DNA of 7,474 bases from Flavobacteriaceae bacterium (lineage in GTDB: Bacteria; Bacteroidota; Bacteroidia; Flavobacteriales; Flavobacteriaceae). Shown piece by piece: positions 1 through 6,275 of this stretch. The stretch covers positions 1-7,474 of the forward strand of contig JAMPYA010000102.1 in the NCBI GenBank assembly GCA_023700885.1. The letters are read 5' to 3'. The position numbers and the translations under genes were made by a program. The stretch's first letter is position 1, and each line of letters starts with the position of its first letter. The notes beneath the pieces were generated by a model. It saw nothing but the letters and a program-made list of their open reading frames with translations. It did no database searches and had not been told where the DNA came from.

Positions 1-177
1 AGCAAAACCAGAATTGACTTGGGTTTTAAGTTGAAAGACAAGCCTGTTAATGAACGACTCGAAAATTCAGGACCTTTTGGAACTATGTGTACACATCGGG
101 TAAAAATAGCTGAATTACAAGATATTGACAATAATCTTAAAGAATGGATACAAGAAGCGTATCATAAGTCGATTTAA
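1..177 (+). CDS. DUF4287/DUF5655-type protein, C-terminal fragment
   Basis: This reading frame is open from the first base and ends at TAA 175-177. It encodes the last 58 residues of a protein whose start lies outside the window. The fragment contains KTRIDLGFKL near its start, then ERLENSGPFGTMCTHRV, then an acidic helical tail ending in EWIQEAYHKSI. From memory, this matches the C-terminal end of the small bacterial proteins that pair an N-terminal DUF4287 with a DUF5655 domain; there the arrangement K-T-R-[IV]-D-x-G, a Gly/Ser-rich turn and T-H-R-V recurs. The molecular function of that family is not established. The stop is one base before the ATG of the next gene, so the two are probably co-transcribed. 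Family assignment is moderately sure; no function can be given. Confidence 0.7.
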   Translation, partial: SKTRIDLGFKLKDKPVNERLENSGPFGTMCTHRVKIAELQDIDNNLKEWIQEAYHKSI

Positions 178-178
178 T

Positions 179-1063
179 ATGCCACATATCCTCCAAAAAA
201 AAGACTTAGAAATTCATATTGATTTACCTTTAGAAAATTATCGATTTTCACGTTTTGACTGGACGGGTAAAATTGTTAATGTACTATTTCAAAATAAACC
301 TATATGCGGTTTTGAACAACAATCTTTTCAAGATGAACATAAAATTGGAAAAGGGTTTTATAATGAATTTGGTATTGACAATGCGCTTGGTTTTGAAAAA
401 ACTGAATTGGGTAATTGGTTTCATAAAATTGGAGTTGGATTGTTAAGAAAAGAAAGTCCGAATTATCATTTTAACCATCCCTATACCATAAAACCTGCTG
501 ATTTTGAAATTGAAAAACATAAGGATCATATTTTAATTACATGTGTTGGTAAAAATATAAACGGCTACGCTTATATACTCAAAAAAACGATTTCTATCAA
601 TCCTGATGGTTTTAACATTCATTATTCACTACAAAATATTGGTACAAAACCAATAATTACCGATGAATATGTGCACAATTTTATTCAACTGAATAAAGAA
701 CTTATTGATAAAGATTATGTGTTAAACTTTCCTTTCCAATTAAAACCAAATCATTTTATTGAAACCGTAAATACAGAGTCCAAAGTAATTGTGGGAAAAA
801 ATAATTTTAGGTTTAATGCAACACCGGAAAAGGACTTCTTTTTTAGCAATCTATCAGGCAACGAAACTGTAGAAGCAAGTTGGAAATTGCTAAATATTAA
901 AAACAATATCGGAATTTGCGAAAAAGGAAGTTTTGATACTAATAAAATTAATCTCTGGGGATGGACACATGTTATCAGTCCTGAGTTATTTTATAAAATC
1001 AATTTATTGCCAGAACAATCTGCAGACTGGTCTCGAACATATACCTTGTTTAATATTGCTTAA
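179..1063 (+). CDS. Galactose mutarotase-like (aldose 1-epimerase superfamily) protein
   Basis: The protein has 294 residues from the ATG at 179, one base after the upstream stop. The frame stays open upstream to a TTG at 125, but that would overlap the previous gene by about 50 bases, so 179 is preferred. Motifs seen are SRFDWTG (residues 24-30), EYVHNF (163-168) and a C-terminal stretch with SPELF (267-271) followed by a Trp-Ser-Arg-x-Tyr ending. These fit the all-beta galactose mutarotase-like fold, in which a conserved His and a C-terminal Glu act in sugar ring opening; H166 and E269 are the candidates by position only. There is no signal peptide or membrane segment, so it is probably cytoplasmic. 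The substrate is unknown, and it is too divergent to call GalM. It could be a non-catalytic sugar-binding relative. It converges with the MOSC gene, leaving only 22 bases between the stops. Confidence 0.65.
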   Translation: MPHILQKKDLEIHIDLPLENYRFSRFDWTGKIVNVLFQNKPICGFEQQSFQDEHKIGKGFYNEFGIDNALGFEKTELGNWFHKIGVGLLRKESPNYHFNHPYTIKPADFEIEKHKDHILITCVGKNINGYAYILKKTISINPDGFNIHYSLQNIGTKPIITDEYVHNFIQLNKELIDKDYVLNFPFQLKPNHFIETVNTESKVIVGKNNFRFNATPEKDFFFSNLSGNETVEASWKLLNIKNNIGICEKGSFDTNKINLWGWTHVISPELFYKINLLPEQSADWSRTYTLFNIA

Positions 1064-1085
1064 AAAATTGCTATAAATATTGAAA

Positions 1086-1628
1086 CTATCTTAAGCTTAT
1101 ATATACATCTGCAATTGTTTGTGTGTTTGTTGCTTTTTTAACTAATTGCAAGGAGTCATCATTTTTTACAATCCCTGTTTGCAAAACTTTAAAATAAACT
1201 CCGCAATAGGTTGTATCCCAAAATTGCTGAACTATAGCTTCATTTTGAAATCGGAAAATTAATTTAAAACAAGGTTCACGTGGTTTAGTAACTTCTACTA
1301 GAGCGCTCCCCAATTGGTACACATCACCCACATTAATTGTTGTTTCATCTAAATTAGTTATGGTCAGATTTTCGCCAAACATGCCAAAATTGAAGTTTAA
1401 ATGTGGATATAATTTTTTCCAATAATCATAATGATTTGCACTATAGGCATAAACTGCTTGGTCAATTCCGCCATGATATTTCCTATCTACAACAGCATCA
1501 TTTTCAACATCTTCTAAACCCAAAAAAATGGGATTGTTAGTTGGTAATTTAAAGATTCCGGTTTCAGCAATTTTATTTTTCCACTGATGGGTTTCTCTTT
1601 TTCCGATATTGGTTGAAACTACTTTCAT
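1086..1628 (-). CDS. MOSC domain protein (YiiM-like)
   Basis: The protein has 180 residues. MOSC-domain hallmarks are present: DRKYHGG (48-54), a following HYDYW (66-70), FGENLT (84-89), PREPCFKL (116-123) with the conserved sulfur-carrying Cys at position 120, and GVYFKVLQTG (143-152). MOSC domains bind or transfer sulfur and are related to the molybdenum cofactor sulfurase C-terminus. YiiM-type members take part in molybdenum-cofactor-dependent reduction of N-hydroxylated bases such as 6-hydroxylaminopurine. No molybdoenzyme gene is visible here, so that role is by family only. Its ATG (1628-1626) follows the GH3 stop codon with no intervening base, implying translational coupling. The protein ends shortly after the MOSC core, where YiiM homologues as I remember them continue for another 30-45 helical residues; a second in-frame stop follows five codons later. 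The domain call is firm; the precise function is not. Confidence 0.88.
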   Translation of the reverse strand: MKVVSTNIGKRETHQWKNKIAETGIFKLPTNNPIFLGLEDVENDAVVDRKYHGGIDQAVYAYSANHYDYWKKLYPHLNFNFGMFGENLTITNLDETTINVGDVYQLGSALVEVTKPREPCFKLIFRFQNEAIVQQFWDTTYCGVYFKVLQTGIVKNDDSLQLVKKATNTQTIADVYISLR

Positions 1629-3119
1629 TTAATCTAATATTTCTAGTTCGTCTGCAATTTTTCGGTCATTGGATAATCGGGGTACTTTATTTTGTCCTCC
1701 TAATTTACCGATTGATTTCATATAGTTTTGAAATCCGCCTTTAACAACTTTTCTAACTTTTAAAGGCTGTAGTACTTTTCCTTCAGTCAAATCAAAATAA
1801 TAGACATTTTGTTCTTGCATTTTTTGATGTAACTTTTTAACAAAGGCTATCATGTCTTTAGGTTCATTTTCAAATTCAATAAACCATTCGTGATAAGGTA
1901 ATCCTTCTTTTGGGGTAACTTGTGGAGCTACGGTAAATTCATTTACACTAATTTCAGTATTTTCTACTGTATCTTTAAGTGCGTATTCTACTTCTTTAGC
2001 AATAACATGTTCTCCAAAAGCTGAAATATAATGTTTGATACGACCAGAAACAATGACTCTATAAGGTTTTAAGGATGTAAACATAACCGTATCGCCAATA
2101 TTATAACCCCATAAACCGGCATTGGTATTCAGAATTAAAACATAATTAACACCTAATTTTACATCGGCAATTGAAATTCGGGTTGGATTTTCATTAAAAA
2201 ACTCATTTGATGGAATAAATTCATAAAATATTCCACTATTCAATAAAAGCAACATTCCCTTTTCTTTTTGAGAATCTTGAAATGCAAAAAAGCCTTCAGA
2301 AGCTGGAAACAATTCAATAGAATCTACTTTTCTACCTATTAAATTTTCAAATTTCTGTCGGTAGGGTTCAAAATTAACACCTCCATAAACAAAAAGGTTA
2401 AAGTTTTTAAATAGTGTTCCTACATTCTTTCCGCTTTTTTCAGCTAGTTTTTCAAAGTACATTTGAACCCAAGGCGGAATCCCGCTTATGACGCTCATAT
2501 CTTCATTGATGGTTTCATCTACAATGGCATTTACTTTGGTTTCCCAATCTTCAATACAGTTAGTTTCCCAAGAGGGCATTCTGTTTTTTTGCAAATATGA
2601 AGGAACAAAATGAGCAACAATACCAGACAATCTACCTGTTTTAACACCATTTTTAACTTCTAATATCGGACTCCCTTGCAAGAAAATCATTTTCCCATTA
2701 ACAAAATCTGCCTTTCCCGTTTCGGCAATGTACATTAATAGCGCTTGTTTAGCCGCTTGAATATGATAAGGCATTGATTCATTGGATATTGGAATGTATT
2801 TGGTGCCAGACGTTGTGCCAGAAGTTTTGGCAAAATAAAGTGGTTTTCCTTTCCACAAAACATCTTTTTCACCGGCTACAACTCTTTCAATATAAGGTCT
2901 TAGATCTTCGTAATCTCTTATAGGAACTTGTTTTTTAAAATCATCATAATTTTTAATATCTCTAAAATGATGATCAAATCCAAAGGAAGTATTTTGAGCA
3001 TCTTTTATGAGTTTGATAAAAACTTTTTGTTGAGTTTCAACGGGTTTTGATGCCCATCTATCAATATTACGTTTTTCTATATGCGCGTAAATTTTAGCAA
3101 AAACTGATTTTATACTCAT
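1629..3119 (-). CDS. GH3 auxin-responsive promoter family protein (acyl-adenylating enzyme)
   Basis: The protein has 496 residues, close to the usual length of bacterial GH3 proteins (about 500). It belongs to the ANL-like adenylating fold. Visible motifs are the nucleotide-binding loop TSGTTSGTKYIPIS (99-112), ELFPASEG (269-276, equivalent to the plant Y-x-x-S-E motif), GLWGYNIGDTVMF (335-347) and VSGRIKHYISAFGEHV (357-372) leading into the C-terminal lid domain. The tail KLGGQNKVPRLSNDR (472-486) is, from memory, typical of Bacteroidota members. Plant GH3 enzymes adenylate a carboxylic acid such as indole acetate or jasmonate and join it to an amino acid. The bacterial acid and acceptor are unknown. 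No signal peptide is present, so it is cytoplasmic. Its ATG overlaps the stop of the M23 gene by one base (TAATG), and its own stop abuts the MOSC ATG. Product naming is firm; the reaction is inferred from family only. Confidence 0.92.
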   Translation of the reverse strand: MSIKSVFAKIYAHIEKRNIDRWASKPVETQQKVFIKLIKDAQNTSFGFDHHFRDIKNYDDFKKQVPIRDYEDLRPYIERVVAGEKDVLWKGKPLYFAKTSGTTSGTKYIPISNESMPYHIQAAKQALLMYIAETGKADFVNGKMIFLQGSPILEVKNGVKTGRLSGIVAHFVPSYLQKNRMPSWETNCIEDWETKVNAIVDETINEDMSVISGIPPWVQMYFEKLAEKSGKNVGTLFKNFNLFVYGGVNFEPYRQKFENLIGRKVDSIELFPASEGFFAFQDSQKEKGMLLLLNSGIFYEFIPSNEFFNENPTRISIADVKLGVNYVLILNTNAGLWGYNIGDTVMFTSLKPYRVIVSGRIKHYISAFGEHVIAKEVEYALKDTVENTEISVNEFTVAPQVTPKEGLPYHEWFIEFENEPKDMIAFVKKLHQKMQEQNVYYFDLTEGKVLQPLKVRKVVKGGFQNYMKSIGKLGGQNKVPRLSNDRKIADELEILD

Positions 3120-4006
3120 TATTCGAAAGAAATATAATTGGTTGGGTTTACGGGGTAACCATCACTCCAAAGTTCAAAATGTAAATGTGGTCCAGAACTA
3201 AGTTCACCCAAAGAACCTGATAATGCAATTACTTGTCCAGATTTAACTAAATCGCCTTGTTGTTTTAAAACTACACTATTATGTTTATATACAGAAAGAA
3301 ATCCTTTTTTGTGTTTTAAAATTATTACATACTCAGTTTCTGAAGTCCATGCAGTGAAAATTACCGTTCCATCTGCAACTGCTTTTATAGGTGTTCCTTT
3401 TTTAAGTGATATATCAACCGCATAATGTTTTTCTTTTGGATTGTAACCGCTTGTTACATATCCTGTTACTGGTGCAAAGAAAACCAGGTCTAATTTATTG
3501 GTAGCTTTATCAAACACACTAAATCGATCCTTACGCTCAACTTCTGCTCTGAAAGCTGAGTCTTTTTTTGAGGCAACCAAATCTGCTTTGGCAATTTTTA
3601 ATAACCGATCTCTCTGCACTAAAGAATCTACATTTTCTACAAATTTCTCTGTTTTTTCCTCTCCTTTTAGTACCGGCATTAACGCTTCCATTTTAATATC
3701 ATAAACACTGATTACATTTTGTAATGAATCAACTTTATAGACTAAGGATGTAGCTTGTTTTTTTAATTCGGTAGATGAATATCCCGGTATATAATATTTT
3801 ATAGATGTAAACGCAATTAAAATAGAAGTTCCAACAATCAAAAAAATGATAAATAAACTACCAAATACAAAAACATTAAGGCGTGACAATTTAAACGAAA
3901 ATCGTTCTTCAAAAGTATCCTCGTTCAACATTACTAATCGATATTTATCGGTTAGTTTATGTTTTAACTTTTTTTTCTTAATTCTATCTTTAAGTATATT
4001 TTTCAT
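3119..4006 (-). CDS. Membrane-anchored M23 (LytM-type) metallopeptidase
   Basis: The protein has 295 residues. Order of parts: a strongly basic cytoplasmic N-terminus (1-24), a stretch containing RLVMLNEDTFEERFSF (23-38), one membrane segment (about 44-68), a heptad-like region probably forming a coiled coil (about 78-160), and a C-terminal M23/LytM domain (about 178-293). All usual active-site positions are filled: H194 and D198 (H-x-x-x-D), H242 in VYKHNS, and H274 and H276 in GPHLHFEL. It should therefore be an active zinc endopeptidase cutting peptidoglycan peptide bridges in the periplasm, not a degenerate EnvC/NlpD-type activator. The middle residue of the common HxGxD motif is Ala instead of Gly. 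The next Met (residue 26) would discard the basic N-terminus, so the ATG at 4006-4004 is kept. It heads a set with GH3 and MOSC and has a possible promoter only seven bases upstream. Confidence 0.92.
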   Translation of the reverse strand: MKNILKDRIKKKKLKHKLTDKYRLVMLNEDTFEERFSFKLSRLNVFVFGSLFIIFLIVGTSILIAFTSIKYYIPGYSSTELKKQATSLVYKVDSLQNVISVYDIKMEALMPVLKGEEKTEKFVENVDSLVQRDRLLKIAKADLVASKKDSAFRAEVERKDRFSVFDKATNKLDLVFFAPVTGYVTSGYNPKEKHYAVDISLKKGTPIKAVADGTVIFTAWTSETEYVIILKHKKGFLSVYKHNSVVLKQQGDLVKSGQVIALSGSLGELSSGPHLHFELWSDGYPVNPTNYISFE

Positions 4007-4013
4007 CGGTTAA

Positions 4014-4021
4014 CAAATATA
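4014..4021 (-). promoter_or_regulatory. Candidate -7 promoter element before the M23-GH3-MOSC set
   Basis: On the - strand this reads TATATTTG, an exact match to the Bacteroidota -7 consensus TAnnTTTG. Seven bases (TTAACCG) separate it from the ATG of the M23 gene. No convincing TTTG -33 element is seen 17-23 bases further upstream. If used, transcription would start at or within a few bases of the ATG, giving a leaderless or nearly leaderless mRNA. In such AT-rich DNA a chance match is possible. Confidence 0.4.
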
Positions 4022-4079
4022 CAATTCCTTTATTATTAAATTGACAGTAATATATTGGGAAAAGAAAAGGTAATGAACA

Positions 4080-4100
4080 ACCAATTCCTATTTCATTGGT
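4080..4100 (-). terminator. Weak inverted repeat after nadD, possible terminator
   Basis: ACCAAT (4080-4085) and ATTGGT (4095-4100) form a perfect 6-base-pair stem with a 9-base loop in the 108-base gap after nadD. On the - strand it is followed by a pyrimidine-rich stretch but not by an immediate run of T. It may end the yicC-gmk-nadD transcript, but the stem is short and a chance repeat is quite possible. Nothing else structured is seen in the gap. Confidence 0.25.
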
Positions 4101-4114
4101 CCTTTATCTTTTAT

Positions 4115-4720
4115 CTATATTCTTTTGTCTTGTAATAGTTCCTTTTTATAAAAATTCATTTCATCAATATAATTCCACACTTTTAGCGGTAATAAGGGTC
4201 TAACATTTTTTTTATTTTGAATCCAATTTCTGATAGAGGTTGCAGATATTTGAATAACTGGTGCATCTATTACCTTAATATGATGATGATTTATTAGTGG
4301 TTCATTTTCATCAATCGTTTTTATTCGGGGATAAATATAAATAAAATGATTTTGTAGAATTAGTTCATAGTTTTTCCATTTATGAAATCCGCTTAAATTA
4401 TCTTCACCCATAATTAAAGAAAATTGGTGATTTGGGAATTTCTCTGCAATATGTACTAAAGTATTAATGGTGTATGAAGGTTGAGATAATTTAAATTCTA
4501 TATCTGTAGCTTTTAATTTTGGATAATCTTCTATGGCTAAATTAACCATAGCCAATCTATGATGATTATCTAATAAAGATTTCTTTTCTTTAAATGGATT
4601 ATGAGGTGAAACCACAAACCATACTTCGTCTAAATCGGAATGCTCTGCCATATGATTTGCAATAATCAAATGACCAATATGAATTGGATTGAAGGTTCCG
4701 AAATATAGACCAATGTTCAT
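4115..4720 (-). CDS. nadD: Nicotinate-nucleotide adenylyltransferase
   Basis: The enzyme transfers AMP from ATP to nicotinate mononucleotide, forming deamido-NAD, a central step of NAD synthesis in the cytoplasm. The length of 201 residues is normal for NadD. Signature positions are present: GTFNPIHIGH (8-17) carrying the H-x-G-H nucleotidyltransferase motif, SPHNPFK (38-44), a downstream Arg in NHHRLAM (52-58), MGEDNLSGFHKW (104-115), and ISATSIRNWI (158-167), the ISxTxIR motif that contacts ATP. The ATG at 4720 is followed directly by MNIGLYFGTFNP, which matches family N-termini, so the start is secure. It follows gmk after 9 bases and is the last gene of the yicC-gmk-nadD set; 108 bases separate it from the M23 gene. 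No Shine-Dalgarno sequence is visible; the upstream region is A/T-rich, as usual for this phylum. Confidence 0.97.
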   Translation of the reverse strand: MNIGLYFGTFNPIHIGHLIIANHMAEHSDLDEVWFVVSPHNPFKEKKSLLDNHHRLAMVNLAIEDYPKLKATDIEFKLSQPSYTINTLVHIAEKFPNHQFSLIMGEDNLSGFHKWKNYELILQNHFIYIYPRIKTIDENEPLINHHHIKVIDAPVIQISATSIRNWIQNKKNVRPLLPLKVWNYIDEMNFYKKELLQDKRI

Positions 4721-4729
4721 AAAATTACT

Positions 4730-5305
4730 TTATTTCTTTAAAAAAGTATCAACCAAATCAAAGGCTTTTTGCTTCGCTATTTCTAAATCATCATTTAGCA
4801 AAATAATATCAAAATCATTCGCAAATTTTATTTCCTTTGCTGCTTTTGCAACACGTTCTAATATTTTTTCTTCGGTGTCTGTTTGCCTATTTCTCAAACG
4901 TATTTCCATTTCTTCAATGGAAGGCGGTTGTACAAAAATAGCAAGGGTTTGCTCTGGATATTGTTTTTTAATGTTCAGACCGCCTTTAACATCAATATCA
5001 AAAATGACATTTTTCCCGTTGCTCCAAATTCTTTTAATTTCAGATTTTAAAGTGCCATAAAAATTATTGTGATATACCTCTTCCCACTCAACAAAATCAT
5101 TATTTTCGATATGATTTTTAAACTGATCTGCCGATATAAAGTAATAATCTTTCCCATCAATTTCCTTCCCTCTAGAGGGTCTTGATGTTGCAGAAATTGA
5201 AAAATCTAATTTCAACTCTGGAAAACTCAATAAATGATGTACAATAGTTGTTTTACCCGAACCAGAAGGTGCTGAAAAAACAATTAATTTTCCTTTTTTA
5301 TTCAT
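4730..5305 (-). CDS. gmk: Guanylate kinase
   Basis: The enzyme phosphorylates GMP (and dGMP) with ATP to GDP, feeding GTP and dGTP pools. The protein has 191 residues from the ATG at 5305-5303. A TTG immediately before it would add one residue, but ATG is the more likely start. Visible features: the P-loop SAPSGSGKTT (11-20), the GMP-binding segment SATSRPSRG (38-46) continuing into GKDYYF (51-56), EWEEVYHNNFYGT (73-85), Walker B VIFDIDVKGG (100-109), and the lid with RLRNRQTDTEEKILERV (136-152) supplying phosphate-contacting arginines. It sits 3 bases after the yicC stop and 9 before nadD, so it is clearly part of one transcription unit. Neighbouring yicC and gmk are conserved together in many bacteria, for example yloC and gmk in Bacillus. 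Confidence 0.97.
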   Translation of the reverse strand: MNKKGKLIVFSAPSGSGKTTIVHHLLSFPELKLDFSISATSRPSRGKEIDGKDYYFISADQFKNHIENNDFVEWEEVYHNNFYGTLKSEIKRIWSNGKNVIFDIDVKGGLNIKKQYPEQTLAIFVQPPSIEEMEIRLRNRQTDTEEKILERVAKAAKEIKFANDFDIILLNDDLEIAKQKAFDLVDTFLKK

Positions 5306-5308
5306 CAA

Positions 5309-6166
5309 TTAAAGTACATTTAAAAGTTGTTCTTTAATTTTTTCTAACTCATCTTTCATCATCACTACTTTCTTTTGCAGGGGAGCATCATTAGATTTTG
5401 AACCAATAGTATTTATTTCTCTTCCCATTTCTTGTGAAATAAATCCGAGTTTTTTACCGTTAGATTCTTTATTTGTTAATTCATCTTCAAAATAAGAGAG
5501 ATGATTTTTTAAGCGTACAATTTCTTCTGTAATATCTAGTTTTTCTAAATAAAAAATCAATTCTTGCTCTAGTCTATTTTGATCAAAATCAGCCATAATT
5601 TCAGCGAGAGAATTATGTAATCGTTCTCTAATTTTTTCAACACGAGAGGCATCTAGTTTAGTTATTTTTTCTAGTAAATTTTGAATATTTCCAATTCTAT
5701 TTTTAAATTCATTTTGAAGTACAGCTCCTTCATCTTTACGGTATTGAATAATTTTTGTTAGAGATTCTTCTAGGGCTTCATCTACTTTTTCCCACTCTAA
5801 ATCATCTAATTCATCGCGTTCTACTTTTAAAGCATCAGGTAATTTTACGGCTAATTTTAACATCTCAAAATCATCTGAAACAGCAATTTCTCGCAATTGT
5901 TTTATGTATTCTAATACAATTGGTTTATTAACTTTAGCGGCCGTTTCTTCTGCTGTTAACTCTACATAAATGGAAAAATCTATTTTACCTCTTTCTAATT
6001 TAGCTGCAATTACTTTACGCATTTCTAATTCTTTTTCTCGGTAATAAGCAGGAACACGCGCATTTAAATCGATATTTTTACTGTTAAGTGATTTTATTTC
6101 GATGGTAATTTTTTTGGTCGGCAATTGTACCATTGCCTTACCATAACCGGTCATTGATTGAATCAT
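5309..6166 (-). CDS. yicC: YicC/YloC family endoribonuclease
   Basis: The 285-residue protein has the hallmark N-terminus MIQSMTGYG (1-9) followed by the YicC N-terminal domain. The middle is long and helical, with many Glu and Lys residues. The C-terminal DUF1732 domain carries DITEEIVRLKNHL (211-223), GKKLGFISQEMGREINTIGSK (237-257, in two conserved blocks), and a terminal KDELEKIKEQL helix (271-281). Family members are reported as ring-forming endoribonucleases; E. coli YicC has been linked to turnover of the small RNA RyhB. The target in this organism is unknown. The ATG at 6166 is the natural start, since MIxSMTGYG is the family's usual first block. A promoter-like element lies 19 bases upstream. 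It heads the yicC-gmk-nadD set. Confidence 0.95.
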   Translation of the reverse strand: MIQSMTGYGKAMVQLPTKKITIEIKSLNSKNIDLNARVPAYYREKELEMRKVIAAKLERGKIDFSIYVELTAEETAAKVNKPIVLEYIKQLREIAVSDDFEMLKLAVKLPDALKVERDELDDLEWEKVDEALEESLTKIIQYRKDEGAVLQNEFKNRIGNIQNLLEKITKLDASRVEKIRERLHNSLAEIMADFDQNRLEQELIFYLEKLDITEEIVRLKNHLSYFEDELTNKESNGKKLGFISQEMGREINTIGSKSNDAPLQKKVVMMKDELEKIKEQLLNVL

Positions 6167-6185
6167 ATATGCTTATTTAAGACCC

Positions 6186-6193
6186 TAAAAGTA
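6186..6193 (-). promoter_or_regulatory. Candidate -7 promoter element before yicC
   Basis: The - strand reads TACTTTTA, one mismatch from TAnnTTTG, 19 bases before the yicC ATG. It lies within CAGTACTTTT (6196-6187), which recurs exactly upstream of sua5. A clear -33 TTTG is not seen. The expected leader would be about 10-15 bases. The rest of the 109-base gap between sua5 and yicC holds only AT-rich sequence and no convincing terminator. Confidence 0.45.
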
Positions 6194-6275
6194 CTGAATT
6201 TATAGGAAATAATTATTTGAAGACTAAATTAAGTAGACTTTATAAAATTTTATTCAACAAATGCTAAATGGACTT

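Noticed and set aside
125..178. TTG-initiated N-terminal extension of the mutarotase-like gene
   Set aside because: It overlaps the upstream coding sequence by about 50 bases, and the added residues do not look like part of the fold; the ATG at 179 sits one base after the upstream stop.
255..446. 63-codon open frame on the + strand
   Set aside because: It lies wholly inside the mutarotase-like gene in another frame and shows no domain.
1058..1096. GCTTAA ... TTAAGC inverted repeat at the convergent junction
   Set aside because: The six-base stem has a 27-base spacer, is AT-rich and has no T run, so it does not make a credible terminator.
3498..3704. 68-codon open frame on the + strand
   Set aside because: It is antisense to the coiled-coil part of the M23 gene; its Ser-rich translation is a by-product of the real gene's codons.
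4041..4046. TTGACA resembling a sigma-70 -35 box on the + strand
   Set aside because: No TATAAT-like box follows at the right distance, no + strand gene starts downstream, and this phylum uses a different promoter consensus.
4689..5060. 123-codon open frame on the + strand
   Set aside because: It is antisense to gmk and the nadD start, with Phe/Ser-rich low-complexity translation, typical of a shadow frame.
6242..6253. ATAAAATTTTAT perfect palindrome between sua5 and yicC
   Set aside because: It is pure A/T and expected by chance in such AT-rich DNA; too weak for a terminator or operator call.
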